Shown: piece by piece, positions 1 through 12,620 of the stretch
Position numbering within the stretch: position 1 is the stretch's first letter
Layout: every line of letters starts with the position of its first letter
Source of the DNA: Eucalyptus grandis
Taxonomy: Eukaryota; Streptophyta; Magnoliopsida; Myrtales; Myrtaceae
Direction of reading: 5' to 3'
NCBI RefSeq assembly: GCF_016545825.1
Contig: NC_052617.1
Span: 2,366,001 to 2,430,000 of the forward strand
Length of the DNA stretch: 64,000 nt
The notes under the pieces: model-generated
What the model was told of the DNA's origin: nothing
The model's input: only the letters and a program-made list of their open reading frames with translations
Databases searched by the model: none
Position numbers and translations under genes: made by a program

Positions 1-311
1 GAGAGTCTAGTCTATTGTCAATTTGTGCGGTCGACTTTAACAATAATTTCGAAAATAAAATTAGCAGGTCAAAGAAAGCGTGCGCTCAAGCGATTCATCA
101 TAGAGATGCCCTTTGGCCCACTCCACGTCATTTTGTCTTGACAGAAAAGAATTACGTATACGGATCTGTTTGCGGACCGTGCTGCTCTCAATCAAGTGTT
201 AGTTGTCCCTCATTATATTTTACTTTATGCTAAAAGGAGAACCCATTGACATTCCTGTCGATTCGTCGAAGATAGGACTCATTCCCTCTCTTTTATCACA
301 TAAACAAGGTC

Positions 312-353
<42 letters not shown>

Positions 354-939
354 GCCAGCATCGACCAGATCTACAGCTCTTCTCAACCAAAACCCAAATT
401 AATTTGATCCCCACCTTCTATGATCATGCATGTGCCCTTGAGCAGATGGATATAATTTGACCGCAGCCCTAAAAAGCATAGTTTCTACCTTATCATAGAG
501 CGAGTTCATGTATAGTATGGACACGTTGCAGAAACTTGCCGACATTCGAGTCGACTAGGTTCGATTTCTCTCGATCGTCGATAATTAATTAAACTCATGT
601 AACGGGTATGATGGATCGGATCCACATGAACTCGAATCCAGGAAATAGATACAAATTCGCTAGGGATGAATAGCTTTCGGCGGACAAGTAGAAGCGCATC
701 GAACCCGCTTTCGCTTGCGAGATCTGTGTAACCAGCCGACACACTAACGGGGACAGAATCTCTGGTTATTCTCAAGAAAGCAAGCGGTGACTGAACCTCG
801 TTCGAAAATATAAGTTAACCTTCGCTAAGTTCTCGTTGGACTCCATATCTTTAAGCAACGAGACCATGCCAAGCCAACGCTGCAGATTTAAATACTTTCA
901 GAAGCACCGGAATCAACTCCACTTCACACTGCACCGAAA
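1..939. other. intergenic, 3' flank of receptor kinase 1
   Basis: I see no gene here. The stretch holds a GA microsatellite near 317-351. At about 865-935 there is sequence homologous to the region just beyond the stop codon of the second receptor kinase (about 17895-17995), so the tandem duplication that made the two kinases included some 3' flank. The short open frames here are not supported by any recognisable domain. Confidence 0.6.
317..351. repeat. (GA)n microsatellite
   Basis: An uninterrupted GA dinucleotide run of about 17 units, read directly from the sequence. It produces a spurious Arg-Glu repeat in one reading frame. Confidence 0.95.
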
Positions 940-3371
940 TCAACCGTCGTTCTCGTGCCTCAGGAGCATTTCCACCACTTGGCTCATGGTGGGTCTGGCG
1001 TCTTTATCTTCCTCCACGCACCTGAGCGCGACCTCGATCAAGACCTCCATCTTCTTCGGGTCGTAGTCACCCTTGAGCGCTGGATCCACCATCTCTTTGA
1101 GGCGGGACCCCGTCCTCCCCGGTTCGTTCACCTTGTTCCTTGCCCACGGGACGAGCTGGACTTGCTTGGCGTCCCCTCCGCCCTCCAATGAGTGGACACT
1201 CGTCGTCGGGCTGATTCCCGTCACCATCTCTAGCATGACGATCCCATAGCTGTAGACATCCACCTTGGACGTGATGGACAGATTTGAGACCCATTCGGGA
1301 GCCATGTAGCCTCGGGTTCCTCTGATCCTCGAGAAGTCGGAATTCGTCACCTTCCCTCGGTCCATAAGCTTGGATAGCCCAAAGTCTGCGACTTTGGGTT
1401 GGTAATCGGAGTCTATGAGAATGTTCTGAGGCTTCACATCGCAATGCAGAACCCACTCCAGGCACTCCTCGTGGAGATAAGCTAGGCCCTTCGCGGTGCC
1501 TACCGCGATATCGAACCGCCTCTTCCAGTGGAGCTCTGGCGACGACAGGTTCTGTGCCAAAGACCCGTGTTCCATGAACTCGTACACCAATAACCTGTGC
1601 TTTCCCTCGGCACAGTAACCCCACATCTCGATCAAATTCATGTGGTTCACCCTCCCGATCGTGCTGGCCTCCGCCAGAAAATCGGCCTCTCCAGTCGTGG
1701 CATTGTTGAGCACCTTCACTGCCGCGACCCAATCATCAGGCAACAGGGCCTTGTACACGATCCCGCCTGCGCCTCTCCCAATCTCCTTGCTGAAATTCCG
1801 CGTTGCCTTCTTGAGCTCGTCATAGGTGAACCGCTTGAACCCGGTCGCGGCGAGGAGGTAGCTCTGGTGTGCAGAAGTGACATCCTGCTGGTTCCTAATC
1901 AGGAAGAACCACACCAAGAACACCACCACGATCTCGATCCCTCCCACCACGCAGGCGAACCAGAGCATGAAGTTCAACGCCCCGTTTTTGCCTTTCTTGG
2001 AGTAAGTCCTGTCCAAGATCTTCACCTCTGGCGTGGGAGGGCAACTGTACTGAGTCCTCTTCACCAGTTGGTCCACAGTGAAGGTCTTATTCTTGGGGAC
2101 CTTGATGAAGAACTCGCCAGTGAAGCTGGGCAGGTTGTGACCATTCAGGAGCTCGATCTTGGGGTAGCAATCGAACGTGCCCCCGGAGCTCGACTTGCTG
2201 TACTGGAATCCTCGGCAGTTGCACAGTTTCAGGCAAGTCTGCCGGCACGTCTCGAGAGTGGTGTTAAAGATGGTGTTGTAGTCGTAGCCATAGAAATCGA
2301 TGTACAGGAGCTTCACGAACCGAATCTCGTCGGTGACGCACCCGTCGGAGAAGGTGAAATCGGGCACGCAACCGGCCGACCAGTCGCCCGGGACCTTGGG
2401 GACGTACCCAGGCACGCAGGAGCAGCTCCTACCCTTGGCCGGGTCGTAGCTGCAGAGGCTGTTGTTGCCGCACACGCCGTGGATGAAGCAGGGGATGCTG
2501 CTGAGCGCTTCCCACGTCACGGCCCAGACAGCCGTGCCCCGCTCGCGGCTGTAGACCCGCAAGTTGCCGTCAAAGTCGAGGGTCATCCTTCTCTGCCTGG
2601 CCGCGCCGTAGTCAGAGGTGGAGAACGAGTAGTTGTCGGAGGACTGGAAGCGGCCGAGGGGGTCGAGCACAGCGATGCGGCTGCTGTTGTAGAGGAATCG
2701 GCCAAGCTGATTACTCGGGACCCACGGGTACGGCCAGTAGACGCCCGAGATCGACGGGCCGTCGAAGAGGAGGCGGAGGACATTGTCGTTGTCGAAGTAA
2801 AGCTTGTAGAAACCGCTCGAGTAGTTGTACCGGCTCCGAGCAGAGATCAGGAGCGTGTTTCTGGTGAGTGGCTGCTGAGGCAGGAGGGTGTTGGTCGGCG
2901 AGTCGAAGCTCTGCCACAGGACGCCGCCGCTGCCGTCGGCGAGGAAGAGATTCCTGGTATCGTTGAGGCGGAGCTCGGCGGCGGAGCCGGATCTGGTGCC
3001 GGAAGACCAGACCTCGGCGCCGGCATCGCCCGCGTCGGTGAGGACGAGGTTGCCCGAGTCGAGGAGGGACAAGGCGGAGCGTCGGCCGTTGACGGGGCCT
3101 CGCGGTTGGCCATCCAGACGGGGGTGCAGTTGGCACCGGAGCAGGAGTGGTCGCTGAACCAGACGGCGAAGCCATAGGCGTTGTCGCCAACGGGGAAGAA
3201 GCCAGCGGAGAAGACGCCGGAGGGAGAGACAAGGACGTCGCCGGGGTCCTCGACGGAAAGGGACGCGCGTTTGGCGAGGCTGGGCAGCGCCGAGGTGGAG
3301 AGCCGACAAGACTGGAGGAAGAGGAAGAGGAAGAGGAAGAGAGGGAGGAGGAGCGAGGGTGGCGGAGCCAT
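940..3371 (-). CDS. G-type lectin/PAN receptor-like kinase (ZmPK1-like), frameshifted in this assembly
   Basis: A plasma-membrane receptor kinase of the S-domain class related to maize PK1, about 810 residues once one frame break is ignored, which is normal for the family. The chosen start at 3371 opens a hydrophobic signal peptide (Met-Ala-Pro, then a Leu/Phe-rich core, residues 1 to about 27). A B-lectin domain (VWMANREAP near residue 85-93), an S-locus-like region, a Cys-rich PAN segment (CRQTCLKLCNCRGFQY) and a membrane helix (about 460-485) follow. The kinase domain has a Gly loop (GRGAGGIVY), AAVKVL lysine, HCDVKPQN catalytic loop, DFG and GYMAPEW. The HCD loop makes it a non-RD kinase. 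The frame shifts just after residue 93 at 3094-3097, where a G4 run (C4 on the coding strand) replaces the C5 expected from the paralogue. No intron is visible. Ligand unknown; the non-RD class often acts in immunity (family knowledge). Confidence 0.88.
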
Positions 3372-3419
3372 TAGGACTCGGCGGCGAAAGGCGAGTTGCA
3401 GTGAATCTCGCCGAGGACG

Positions 3420-3420
<1 letters not shown>

Positions 3421-3472
<52 letters not shown>
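3421..3472. repeat. (TA)n microsatellite in the 5' flank of receptor kinase 1
   Basis: About 26 TA units lying 50 bases upstream of the kinase start codon at 3371, so within the 5' leader or core promoter. Its length is likely to vary between individuals. It generates a false Tyr-Ile repeat N-terminal extension in an overlapping frame. Confidence 0.95.
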
Positions 3473-3474
<2 letters not shown>

Positions 3475-6400
3475 TAGGTCAACGTAAGTATCAAAAACAC
3501 CATTGTATTTTGATTGACCTGTACAAGATATTATTAAGGCTTGCAAAGTAATCCTATTTAGTATTTATCTATCTCTCTCTTGTTGTATAGCCACCTCTGA
3601 GCTCGACTTCCATACCTATCTAGCCATTGTCACCAATCTGTTAAAATGTTTGAGGATGACCCTTCACTTTTCTTTTTTTTCCTTTGAAATTTCTCTTCCA
3701 ATGTCAAAACTAGAGTAACTATGCTTGGTTTGAGATCTCAAATTTCAGACTTTTCTATGGACTTTCGGCGCCCACTTTTGCACATCCAAGACATGCCACC
3801 CTCCACCGTCATCTCTACAATTGCATTTATCTCCCCATGCATCGATGGATGGCACCGATACATTCATAAGTCAAAGTCAAGACTGATATGATTGTCGTAA
3901 AGGCAGCAAAAGTTAGGCAACAACTACAATGTGTAATGGAAGGTCCAGGCATTACGGAGCCGAGGCGGATGAAGATCAGGTCAACGTCAAACGATGCGGC
4001 GCCGAACGTGGACACTCTGCCGCCGCATTATAAAAAAATCCCTTGTTTTGACAAGTGGCTGCTTGTCCTAACGTGGATACTTGAGGGGAGACGGAACCAG
4101 GTCTAGACAAACGGGTGCCACGTGTCCATGCGTCGCTTCCCCCGAGAAGTTAAAAAGCATATTAGAAATATATTGTTTGCCCCGATCGAGAGTGGCCCGG
4201 TCTGGTTGGTTGCTCTTTGCACGCAATATCGAAGTATCAATTAGAAAACTTGTCAAAATTGGAGCCTATTCGGTCTTTTTTTTTCAACGATCAAAGAGCA
4301 GATGGCCAAAAAAAGTAAAATATAAAAACTTCTCATTAAATGCTGCGGTTAACTATTCGGCAAAATATACTCATTGAGCACGATTTCAATTTATAAATTT
4401 GCCCATTTGACGTGTAGGATGTTCTTGAGTTGGGGGCATTTTCGATTTTTTTTTTTATAGCTACAATCTAGCTAATTTGAAGTAGTTTTTTCTTCTTTTA
4501 CATTTCAAGTTATAGTATATTTAAGGCCTAAACGTTGATAGTGAAAAGTTTTTAAGTATGGGAAGGTTAAGTATCAAAATAATACAATTGCTGAAAATAT
4601 ATACAAGTCAAATCTACTTGATATAATTTGATATTCAATTTTGAATTTTGCTTTCACTGCTTAGTAACTAGAGTAAGTGATGGTCATGATAACAATGAAC
4701 TTTTAACAAATGATATAGGATAGTGAAATTACTATGGAATCTCATGGTCGTATCATATGCATGTTTCATTAGCAAACTTTAGAGGCGTTGGTAATTTATT
4801 AAATGGAAAATTGAAGATCCAAAATCATAAGCCAATTCTTTCATAAAAAGTTCGATTAAACTCAACATTATCAACTTACATAAGATGTCTCCATCAGTGA
4901 CATATAAAAGACGAGATAAATAATTTTGAAATGGTATAAAAACATGACCAAAAGCCTTCATGAGAAGATAGTAGCTTGCGCTTGCAGAATTTGTTCTCGC
5001 ACGTTGGCTGATAGTGTTTAACTTTTGCGATTTTGGAATATTGGATGAAGGTTTAGGACCATGAGGTGGGCCAAGACAGAAATTCGGTGCCGAATCAGTG
5101 GGCAAGTTGGGCTGGGCAAGGGCCTTGAGACGCGGCACGACCATGTGTTAATTAAAAGCGATTATGAATTATTGTTAATGATGTTACTTTGATATATGAT
5201 ATTTGTAGGCGCTGATAAGATAAAATAATCCCGAATTTATAATATAGCAGAGAAATACTATAGAACTCAGGAGTTAAGCAACAACCTAAAATAACACAAA
5301 TACCAAAATGAATTTTATTTGATCTCCATTTCTATTTTTTTAGCCAAAAAGTCATGAAAAAATTATAGCTAAGTCTATGTGTCAAATTTTGTATATTACG
5401 AAAATTTCTGGTGTCTTGAATTAAAAAATAATAATCAAATTGCATATTCCTTAATATTTTCTTTGAGCATAAAGTACAAGTCAATCTAGATACAAGTCTT
5501 TTCATCATTTATAAGGTGGCACTTTGGTAAAGATAAATGTAATGGCTAATACGTCATTAAAGAACCTAGCTCCTTTCTCTTCCAATCAGATAGAGCACCT
5601 CTAATTTTGCAAAGCAGGAGTTGCTAGTTAGGATTGCCTTGGATTCTAAGATCTCCCAAAATCCTAAGTTCAAATAATTTACAAAATCCAATTTGACTAC
5701 AAACTAAAATACTAGACTAGAGTCGCCATCGATCAGTTTAGGTAAACCTAGACCGATAGGATCTCAAGTAGTGTAGGGGAAATCAAACCAACTCATTGCA
5801 TGCGTGAAGGAATTGGTCAAAGGCAATCTAGAGATCTTAGGTCCATGAGTTAGTTACACGTGGAACGGATTAACATCCTAAGATGCCTTTTTCCGGCACC
5901 ACAGCCCTACTTTTGGTTTAGTCACGAGTCATTTGTAAGTTAATTTTCCAAGTACACATGATGCTTTCAAGAATTTTGCCAAAACACTTATCTAGCGACG
6001 TTATCAATCAACGGAACCAATTTCAACTTGTCGTTAAAGTCATCATAAGATAATTAATGATTCATAGAAAATTACAACTCAATTTTCAACTTGTCATTAA
6101 AGTCAAAATGGGGTTAATATCATCAATTATCCATAATCATATCTCTTTCTCTATCCAATGCACTTAACATGTACATCATCTAGATAATATACAAGCCACG
6201 TAATCTCGTCTTGGTGAGCCACCTTTATCATTATTAATTTTGATATTCCCTTAATTTCTAAAATTGTAAGTACATATATCGACATAGCTAGCGATGGCTA
6301 GTGTAAAATCGAATTAAAGAATTTCTGTTAAACAAAGCTAATGCTCTTCAAATCTTAAATGAACAAATAGTTTATTGCATGTTCATCAATTCATCTAATT

Positions 6401-7756
6401 TTATTTTTTTCCAGTTATTGTCACTCAATTGGCGGTTGGCACTTGACTCTTAATCATTAAGTGAGATTTGAAACTTTGTGAGCTTTCCTGTGACCCAAGT
6501 CTAATCATTCATGACATTGGCTCCTTTTCATTTGTTTACATGTTCTAATTTTTTTTGGTACTACGTCATGCCTCGATTCTTCCTATCGAATTAAGTAATT
6601 GCCCATGCTGGTACTGACCTGATAACAATTCAAAAAGTTGGTGTTAGTGATGATGTTTCTTTGCTGTGAGTTCCTCCATGTATGAATACATATAAAATCA
6701 AGAGACATAACTTGCATGTTTGACATATTTTTTTCCACAATAATTACAATTGTCAAAATGAGTGCTCCTTTTAAAAAGATGTTTGATCAATGTTTCATAG
6801 TTATTAGCAGTGAGCATCGATCCAAGGTCAACTGTGGACCCGCCCAACTCGGCCGGTCCAATTCCTAGAGGGATTGGGCTAGCGCTTGATCTCAAGATCC
6901 TCGAACGTTGCACTATGCTAGTTAGCCATTGAACTTGGAAGTCTTGTACATATGATAATATATGATATATTATATATTATATTATAAGCTTTTGTCTAGT
7001 CTAAACCCCTAGTGCCTCCTTCTCTATTCTCTTCATGGTTCAATTTGCCTTGTAAGTTAGAAAATAGAAAGAAACCCAGCCCTTATTTGACCAAAAAAAA
7101 AAACTCATCACTCGGCTTGGCTTTGCTTGCCTCTGTTCCTCTGCATCGTATGTTTGTTTTTATGATTTGTTGCTTTTAGCAAGTGTGAACTATCCATTGT
7201 TACTTACTTATGTTTATATTTGATATGTATTGATATTCATAGTTTGACTGCTTAATGTCACATAATTGATGGATATATAATTTGAAATAGTATATTTGTC
7301 ATTTTAAAGAACACAAAAAATGAGAAAAAAAATAATCAGTTGGTCTCAATGACCCTGAAACCGAACCAAACCCATTGGGTTTGGCCCATTGGACCAAAAT
7401 ATCTAGCATGGCCAGCCCCCTCTCTCCTTACATTGCAAAAGTTACAAAATTGCCATTAACCTAATATTACTAAATCACCCTTGCCATGTCATTTGATTGC
7501 AAATTAAAAGCATGCATTAGCCTCTCAATCCTAGCATCTAAAGTGGAAAGTCATCTATCCATGTGTTAAAATTGCAGCCAATAGGGAGTTATCTTAGTCA
7601 TTAAGGGATCAACATGAGCCATAAGATCAATCAAAGGCTAAGATTGCATCATATATCCGAATTTTTCCCATCAAAATGCAAGATACATTGTCTTCCTCTC
7701 ACATTAAGTGCCATTCACTACACACACAGCTCTCTCTCACTAAAATTTTCAGTTCC

Positions 7757-7816
<60 letters not shown>

Positions 7817-9900
7817 AAAGGTTGTGCTTCAATTGATTTCTTTCCGACCATTCCTTGCAAATCAATTCTTGCAATTGAGCTTCCCATTGTGTCCATAAGG
7901 TTTTGGTGATTGTTGTTTCCTTGAGTTTTGATCAATTTTGAGATTGCTTACCCAATTCTAATAATCAAAGGTAGGTCCAAAATGCTTTAGTCATCAATTT
8001 CATGTGATCATCCAAAGATGAAGGATGAACATAGTTCAAAGTTGAAGGAAAATCTTCGATCTATATTCAATTCCAACTACGAGGTGACAAAATTTGACAG
8101 TTAGAAGTTAGATCATATATTAGTATTAGTTTCATAGAATAGATGTTCTATTGCATGTTAAGAAGTTTTGAGATCATAATTTGCTAGGATAGCCGAATGC
8201 TTTACTTGTCTATAGAAGTTGATTTAGACAAATTGCATGTCATTTTTATTAGAATTATTATGTTAGGATAGGTATTCTTGGGAAATTAGCCTAGTTTAGT
8301 TTATTGCTTGAATATATATAATTCTATCCTAAGTTCATTTTCAACTAAATGACCTTATGTAGTCCTCAATGTTCATTTTGATAATTTATTAGCTTAGGAT
8401 GATTTCATGTTAGGTGAATGTTGATTAGGAGTGATTTGATGATGTTTTCTGAGTTATTTCATCAATATATGAGTAGATTAGGATTTGCTTGATGTTGAAT
8501 GTTCGAAGAAATTGATGAATGTTCTTGAGAGCATGTTGAAGATACACTATTGGTCTAGAGAATAGGTTGAATGTGTTTGAATATGCTTGAATATACTTGA
8601 ATTTGAGTTTGAAGATTCAAAGGTTTTTCTTAAAACTCAAGTTTGAAAAACTTTCAAGTGTTTACTTTTTTTCAAATTTCAAAAAATTGTCTAAAACAAC
8701 AGTTTTAGCCAATAAGATCATAAGCTTTCTCATTATATAAAATTTGTAAAAGTCAAAGTTTATTTGGTCCAAAAAGGTACAAGCTCAATCTAGTAAAATA
8801 TTTGATGTGAAAATTTATTCATGTGTGCTTTGGACGTATTTTACAATTTTGAGGAACTTGGATGTCTTATTTGCAAAAAGTTAAAAAACAAAAGTTGAGG
8901 AGGACCATAATTGTATATTTGTAAAGTTTCATATATATATGTAGGGGGGTCGTTTTTGCAATGAATTGGACAAGTTTCTTATGGCCAACAAAACTATTTA
9001 CATTTGAATCCTTGGGGAAATATTTAATTTTGTCTAAGATGGGGGCTTATTTGCAAAATCTTCGAAACATGAAATTTGAAGATAACATGCAGGGCTAGTT
9101 GTTTATTAAATTTGGTGAGCATTTATCTCCTTAAAAATTTCCCTTATTTTTCAAAAGTCGGATCATAACTGAGTCTAATTCAGGGTAGTTGGGTTAAATT
9201 GAGAAATTCAGCTCACAATTAGGGAAAATGATCTTAATGAACATTAAACTACACTCTCTAAGCTTTCAATTGCCACTAATTTCATTCAATTTTGATATCA
9301 TTAAGGCCCTTAATCAGATTAAAACATAATCAGGCATATGAGGATAAAAATTTAGAAGTGACCCTCTTGGTTCACTAATTGTTTGCTTGGCTCCTAAGGC
9401 TAATTAGCCTAATTTTATGACTTAGTTGGCCTTGCGTGTGGATGATTAGGTGTATGATAGATTACATATGCATGTCCTTTGGCGGGTAGTTTAGACAGGG
9501 GGATTAGAACCTAGTTAGAGATTGATGACGTTAACCTATAACTGCTTTATGAACACAAATGGGGTTAATAACCATTGACTTTAATCAATGAACCCCTAAT
9601 TTGATTAGGAGGTGGTGTGGCTAATCGTGTTGCATGGGAGAAATCAAATTCCCAAGCCAAATTTCTTGATTGATTTGTACGAGTCTATTGATGATTTATA
9701 TTGAGTGAATGTATGAATTATATGAAATGGATGGTGGAAATTGATGATGGTGGAAATTGATGATGATAGTGGCAGCCGAGAGCTAAGGTAGCGTCTCAAG
9801 GGGTTTAATTAGTGTTAGCTTGGATTTAAGTAGGCTAGTTTAGTTAATGAACTTAGGTTGATTTAGACTTGAGACAAGTATAACAGAAGTGTTATAATTT
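3473..9900. other. AT-rich intergenic region
   Basis: About 6.4 kb without a gene I can support. Open frames are short, lack domains and are broken by AT-rich sequence. It contains a TC microsatellite (7762-7813), poly-A/T tracts and short family-like repeats, such as an 'agtcgccat' motif near 5718 that recalls the dispersed repeat at 12.5 and 15.2 kb. Confidence 0.5.
7762..7813. repeat. (CT)n microsatellite
   Basis: An uninterrupted CT run of about 26 units. It gives false Leu-Ser repeats on the plus strand and Arg-Glu repeats on the minus strand. Confidence 0.95.
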
Positions 9901-10500
9901 TCACACAGCACTTAGTTGAGTGTCATAAATTTTTCTTAGCTCACTTAAATGTCACATCAAAGTAAAATCGATCATTTGAGTGTCATTTCCAACAAATTAT
10001 CCTATGTGGATTTTTTGTATTTTCTTGAAAATATTTTAAAATTTTTTTGAGTTTTTATTTATCTTTTTTTCAATGTTTTTTTTTTTGTGAGCTAGGTGTA
10101 AAGGCCTCACTCTCGGCCAGTAGTGTTGCGAAGGCCCTAGGCAAGGCCATCATTAACTGTGGGCGAGGGCCTTCAAGGTAAGGCTACGATGGCCTAGCTG
10201 ACCACAGGCGAGGGCATGAAGGCTCTCACCAGATCTAGGGTAGGCCGACTATAGATTTATGGGGTAAGCAAATTATAGATAATACTTAAGTGATCAATTT
10301 TTCAAATTTATGATATATAAGTGAGCAAAAAAATTATAAAAATTGTCCATGTTGGCGGTGACGATGATATATAGGATGACCGGCATCCATGTCAAATTAC
10401 ATAAATTGCCGATGGCACTTAAATTATTGATTTTTCAAATCCGTGGCACTTAAATAAGCAAAAAAAATAAAAAATTATGGCACTCAAGTGAATGTCGTAT
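9901..10500. mobile_element. candidate non-autonomous TIR DNA transposon
   Basis: The left end (about 9901-9936, containing 'gagtgtcataaattttt') and the reverse complement of the right end (about 10465-10500, containing 'gagtgccataatttttt') are imperfect inverted repeats of about 33 bases. Related subterminal motifs built on 'gtggcacttaa' or 'gagtgtca' recur inside at about 9940-9990, 10310 and 10410-10450. The body has no coding capacity. The middle (10090-10250) is GC-richer than the flanks. I could not define a target-site duplication, so the superfamily is open. Confidence 0.4.
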
Positions 10501-11779
10501 GACCGATCCGCTCCATTGCTCCGCCCAAGCACCACCAGATCTCGACACCATTGTTGCTGCTTCCCTCCCGACGCTGTCATGCCTCTACAACCTGCGACCC
10601 ACTGTTGAGCACTGCCTGGCCAATGCCTGCAACTTCGGATCCATTGCTTGACGTTGTCACTGCGCCCGCATCACCTCCGCACCTGACTGATCCGCTTCGC
10701 CGAGCAGCAGCTTGCGTCGGACACCATACCTCCGCTAGTTCCCTCGCCGGAGGTCCGACGCCGGCTACCCTCTCTCCGGCTACCCCATCAATGTTGCTAT
10801 CCTCCCCTTAGGTAGCTTATTTTAAATTTTAAATTTTTATTTGTCACTTATTTTATGTTATCTTATCTTATTTTTGTAGCATTGGATGTCAATATTCATG
10901 TAGGCATTAACCGCGGGGTTTTGTCCAAAATTATTATAATTATTAATTTGATCTCGTAAGACGTCATATCATTTTTTTAATTATATTAATTTTTGGGCAT
11001 GTTGAAAGTATTTTAATTGTTAAGTCATTATAGTTATTAATTTGATCCGTAAGACTTGGATCAGATTTTTAATTATTTTGGACTTTATGTTGTGATGTTT
11101 AGGTTAAAATAGCCGTTAATTTAACCCGTGAGACAATGGATTATTTCTCGGTTATTTTAATTCTCATTTGATGAATATTCTGATTGTTTAGATATACTTG
11201 CTTATCTTGAAAAAAAAAAAAATCAAATCTTGCATTAGAGTGTGTTGGTTTAGTAAATTAGGATTGATTTTTAGATTGCATATTTAGATAATTTTTGGAA
11301 TAGGTTAGGATTGGCTTTACATATTTTTTTTTAATAGATAAGGGCTTAGATAATCTTTGCACATTTTATTAATCTCTTCCTTTAAAAAAAAAATAGTTTT
11401 CTAAGATATGATAGGGTTTAAGTCAAATTAACCCCTAAAACATATTAGAAAATTATTCATTTTAGATAGTTTAATTAGGGTTTTTATTAATTCCGACTTT
11501 CAAATAAAAAATACAAAAACATAAGGTGCATGTCAATTAGTTTGCATGTTAGATTCATTATTAGTAAAATTAGGTCATATAGTTTAAATGCATGTTTTAT
11601 GATAAAATTCTTATTTCAAGAAAACCCAAAAATAATTGCTTGTTTTATGTGTTTATTTTTTCCTGATACAATTTATTTATTTATTTATTTTTATTGAATG
11701 TTTAATAGTGGAAGAGCACCTGTGTGGTTACCATATTTGCATGATAGTAATTTAGATTAAAATAAATCTTAGTTGCCTG
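10501..11779. other. intergenic, no gene recognised
   Basis: A short GC-rich stretch (10501-10810) with an 86-codon Pro/Ala/Ser-rich open frame, then AT-rich DNA. The frame has no recognisable domain and looks compositional. The right part may belong to the minus-strand repeat that ends near 12093. Confidence 0.5.
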
Positions 11780-12093
11780 CAAAAACATTTTTTAAAAAAA
11801 TAAAAAAGAAATGGTATCGAAAGGGTATTAGAGAAGTCTAGTGTAACCAAATCCCCGTATCCTTAGTCTCTGGTTCGTAGGAGTAAAATAATTCTCCCAT
11901 TATTTTACTTAGGTGTCTAATCGACCTACCGTAAACTGATTAGTGGCGACTCCTAGATAAAAATCCATTTAAAAAATTTGAACTAAGTTGCGAATTGGTA
12001 TAGGCTTGGGAGAGCTCGAGCTAAGTTTGAAACTTAGTAGTCCATTAGCCTAAAACCTAGGTGGTGCACTTGAAATTTAGGTCGCGACAGACT
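11780..12093 (-). repeat. dispersed repeat, copy A (minus orientation)
   Basis: Read on the minus strand, the end near 12093 (gcgacctaaattt, gtgcaccacc, 'aatggactactaag', 'ccaattcgcaactta', 'aggagtcgccactaatc', 'gtcgattagacacc') matches the plus-strand copy starting near 15070 motif by motif and in the same order. The conserved block is about 200 bases. It is probably the end of a non-coding retroelement LTR or similar abundant plant repeat; no coding sequence is attached. Confidence 0.65.
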
Positions 12094-12399
12094 TTAACAA
12101 ATAATCTAGCTTAAATTCTAATTAATAAAATCAAATTAGACTTAGCATCACCTTTTAATAAATGGTTAGAATATCTTGGATTAGTTTCATCATCATAATA
12201 TGCATAGATTTAGATGCACCCTAGATAGGATTTGTTTATAATCTCTAGTTTTTGGGGGTGCATGACCGAAGACTTAATAACAAGGCATTGTTTACGTGAC
12301 CCTCCCAAAAATTCAGTTTCTGGGAAGTATTGCTTGAAAGATGGTCCAAACAATTCATCAAAATGATGGTCCAAATAGTCCATCAAATGTCAAATCCAA

Positions 12400-12620
12400 C
12401 CAGACCATCAAAAAAGTGTAGGCTTTCCAAAGCTCATACCTCACCCGACGTTAGATTTTTCATGTTTTAATTCTTTAATGGCCTAAGTAAATCTTGGAGT
12501 CGCCACTAATTTATTTGGGGTCTGATAGAAACCAATCAAGACATGAAAAGGTCATATCGATTCCTCCACAACCAAATTTTTTAAGTTCGCGGACTTAATT
12601 ATGCTAATATTACTATTAAA
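12400..12620 (+). repeat. dispersed repeat, diverged third copy
   Basis: Contains 'ggagtcgccactaatttat' followed by a 'gatagaaacc' motif at about 12495-12535, the same core seen in copies A and B, in the same orientation as copy B but with diverged flanks. Function unknown. Confidence 0.5.

Noticed and set aside
15..460. Small plus-strand frames including an Arg-Glu repeat protein
   Set aside because: Created by the GA microsatellite; no independent support.
1597..3177. 526-codon plus-strand open frame antisense to receptor kinase 1, and a similar one at 18657-19817
   Set aside because: It mirrors the GC-rich coding strand of the kinases codon for codon, has no domain of its own and appears in both paralogues only because the kinases are similar.
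940..3371. Programmed ribosomal frameshifting in the receptor kinases
   Set aside because: No slippery heptamer or pseudoknot is apparent, the two break points differ, and similar single-base losses occur in unrelated genes of the window.
7614..7935. Leu-Ser and Arg-Glu repeat frames
   Set aside because: Translations of the CT microsatellite.
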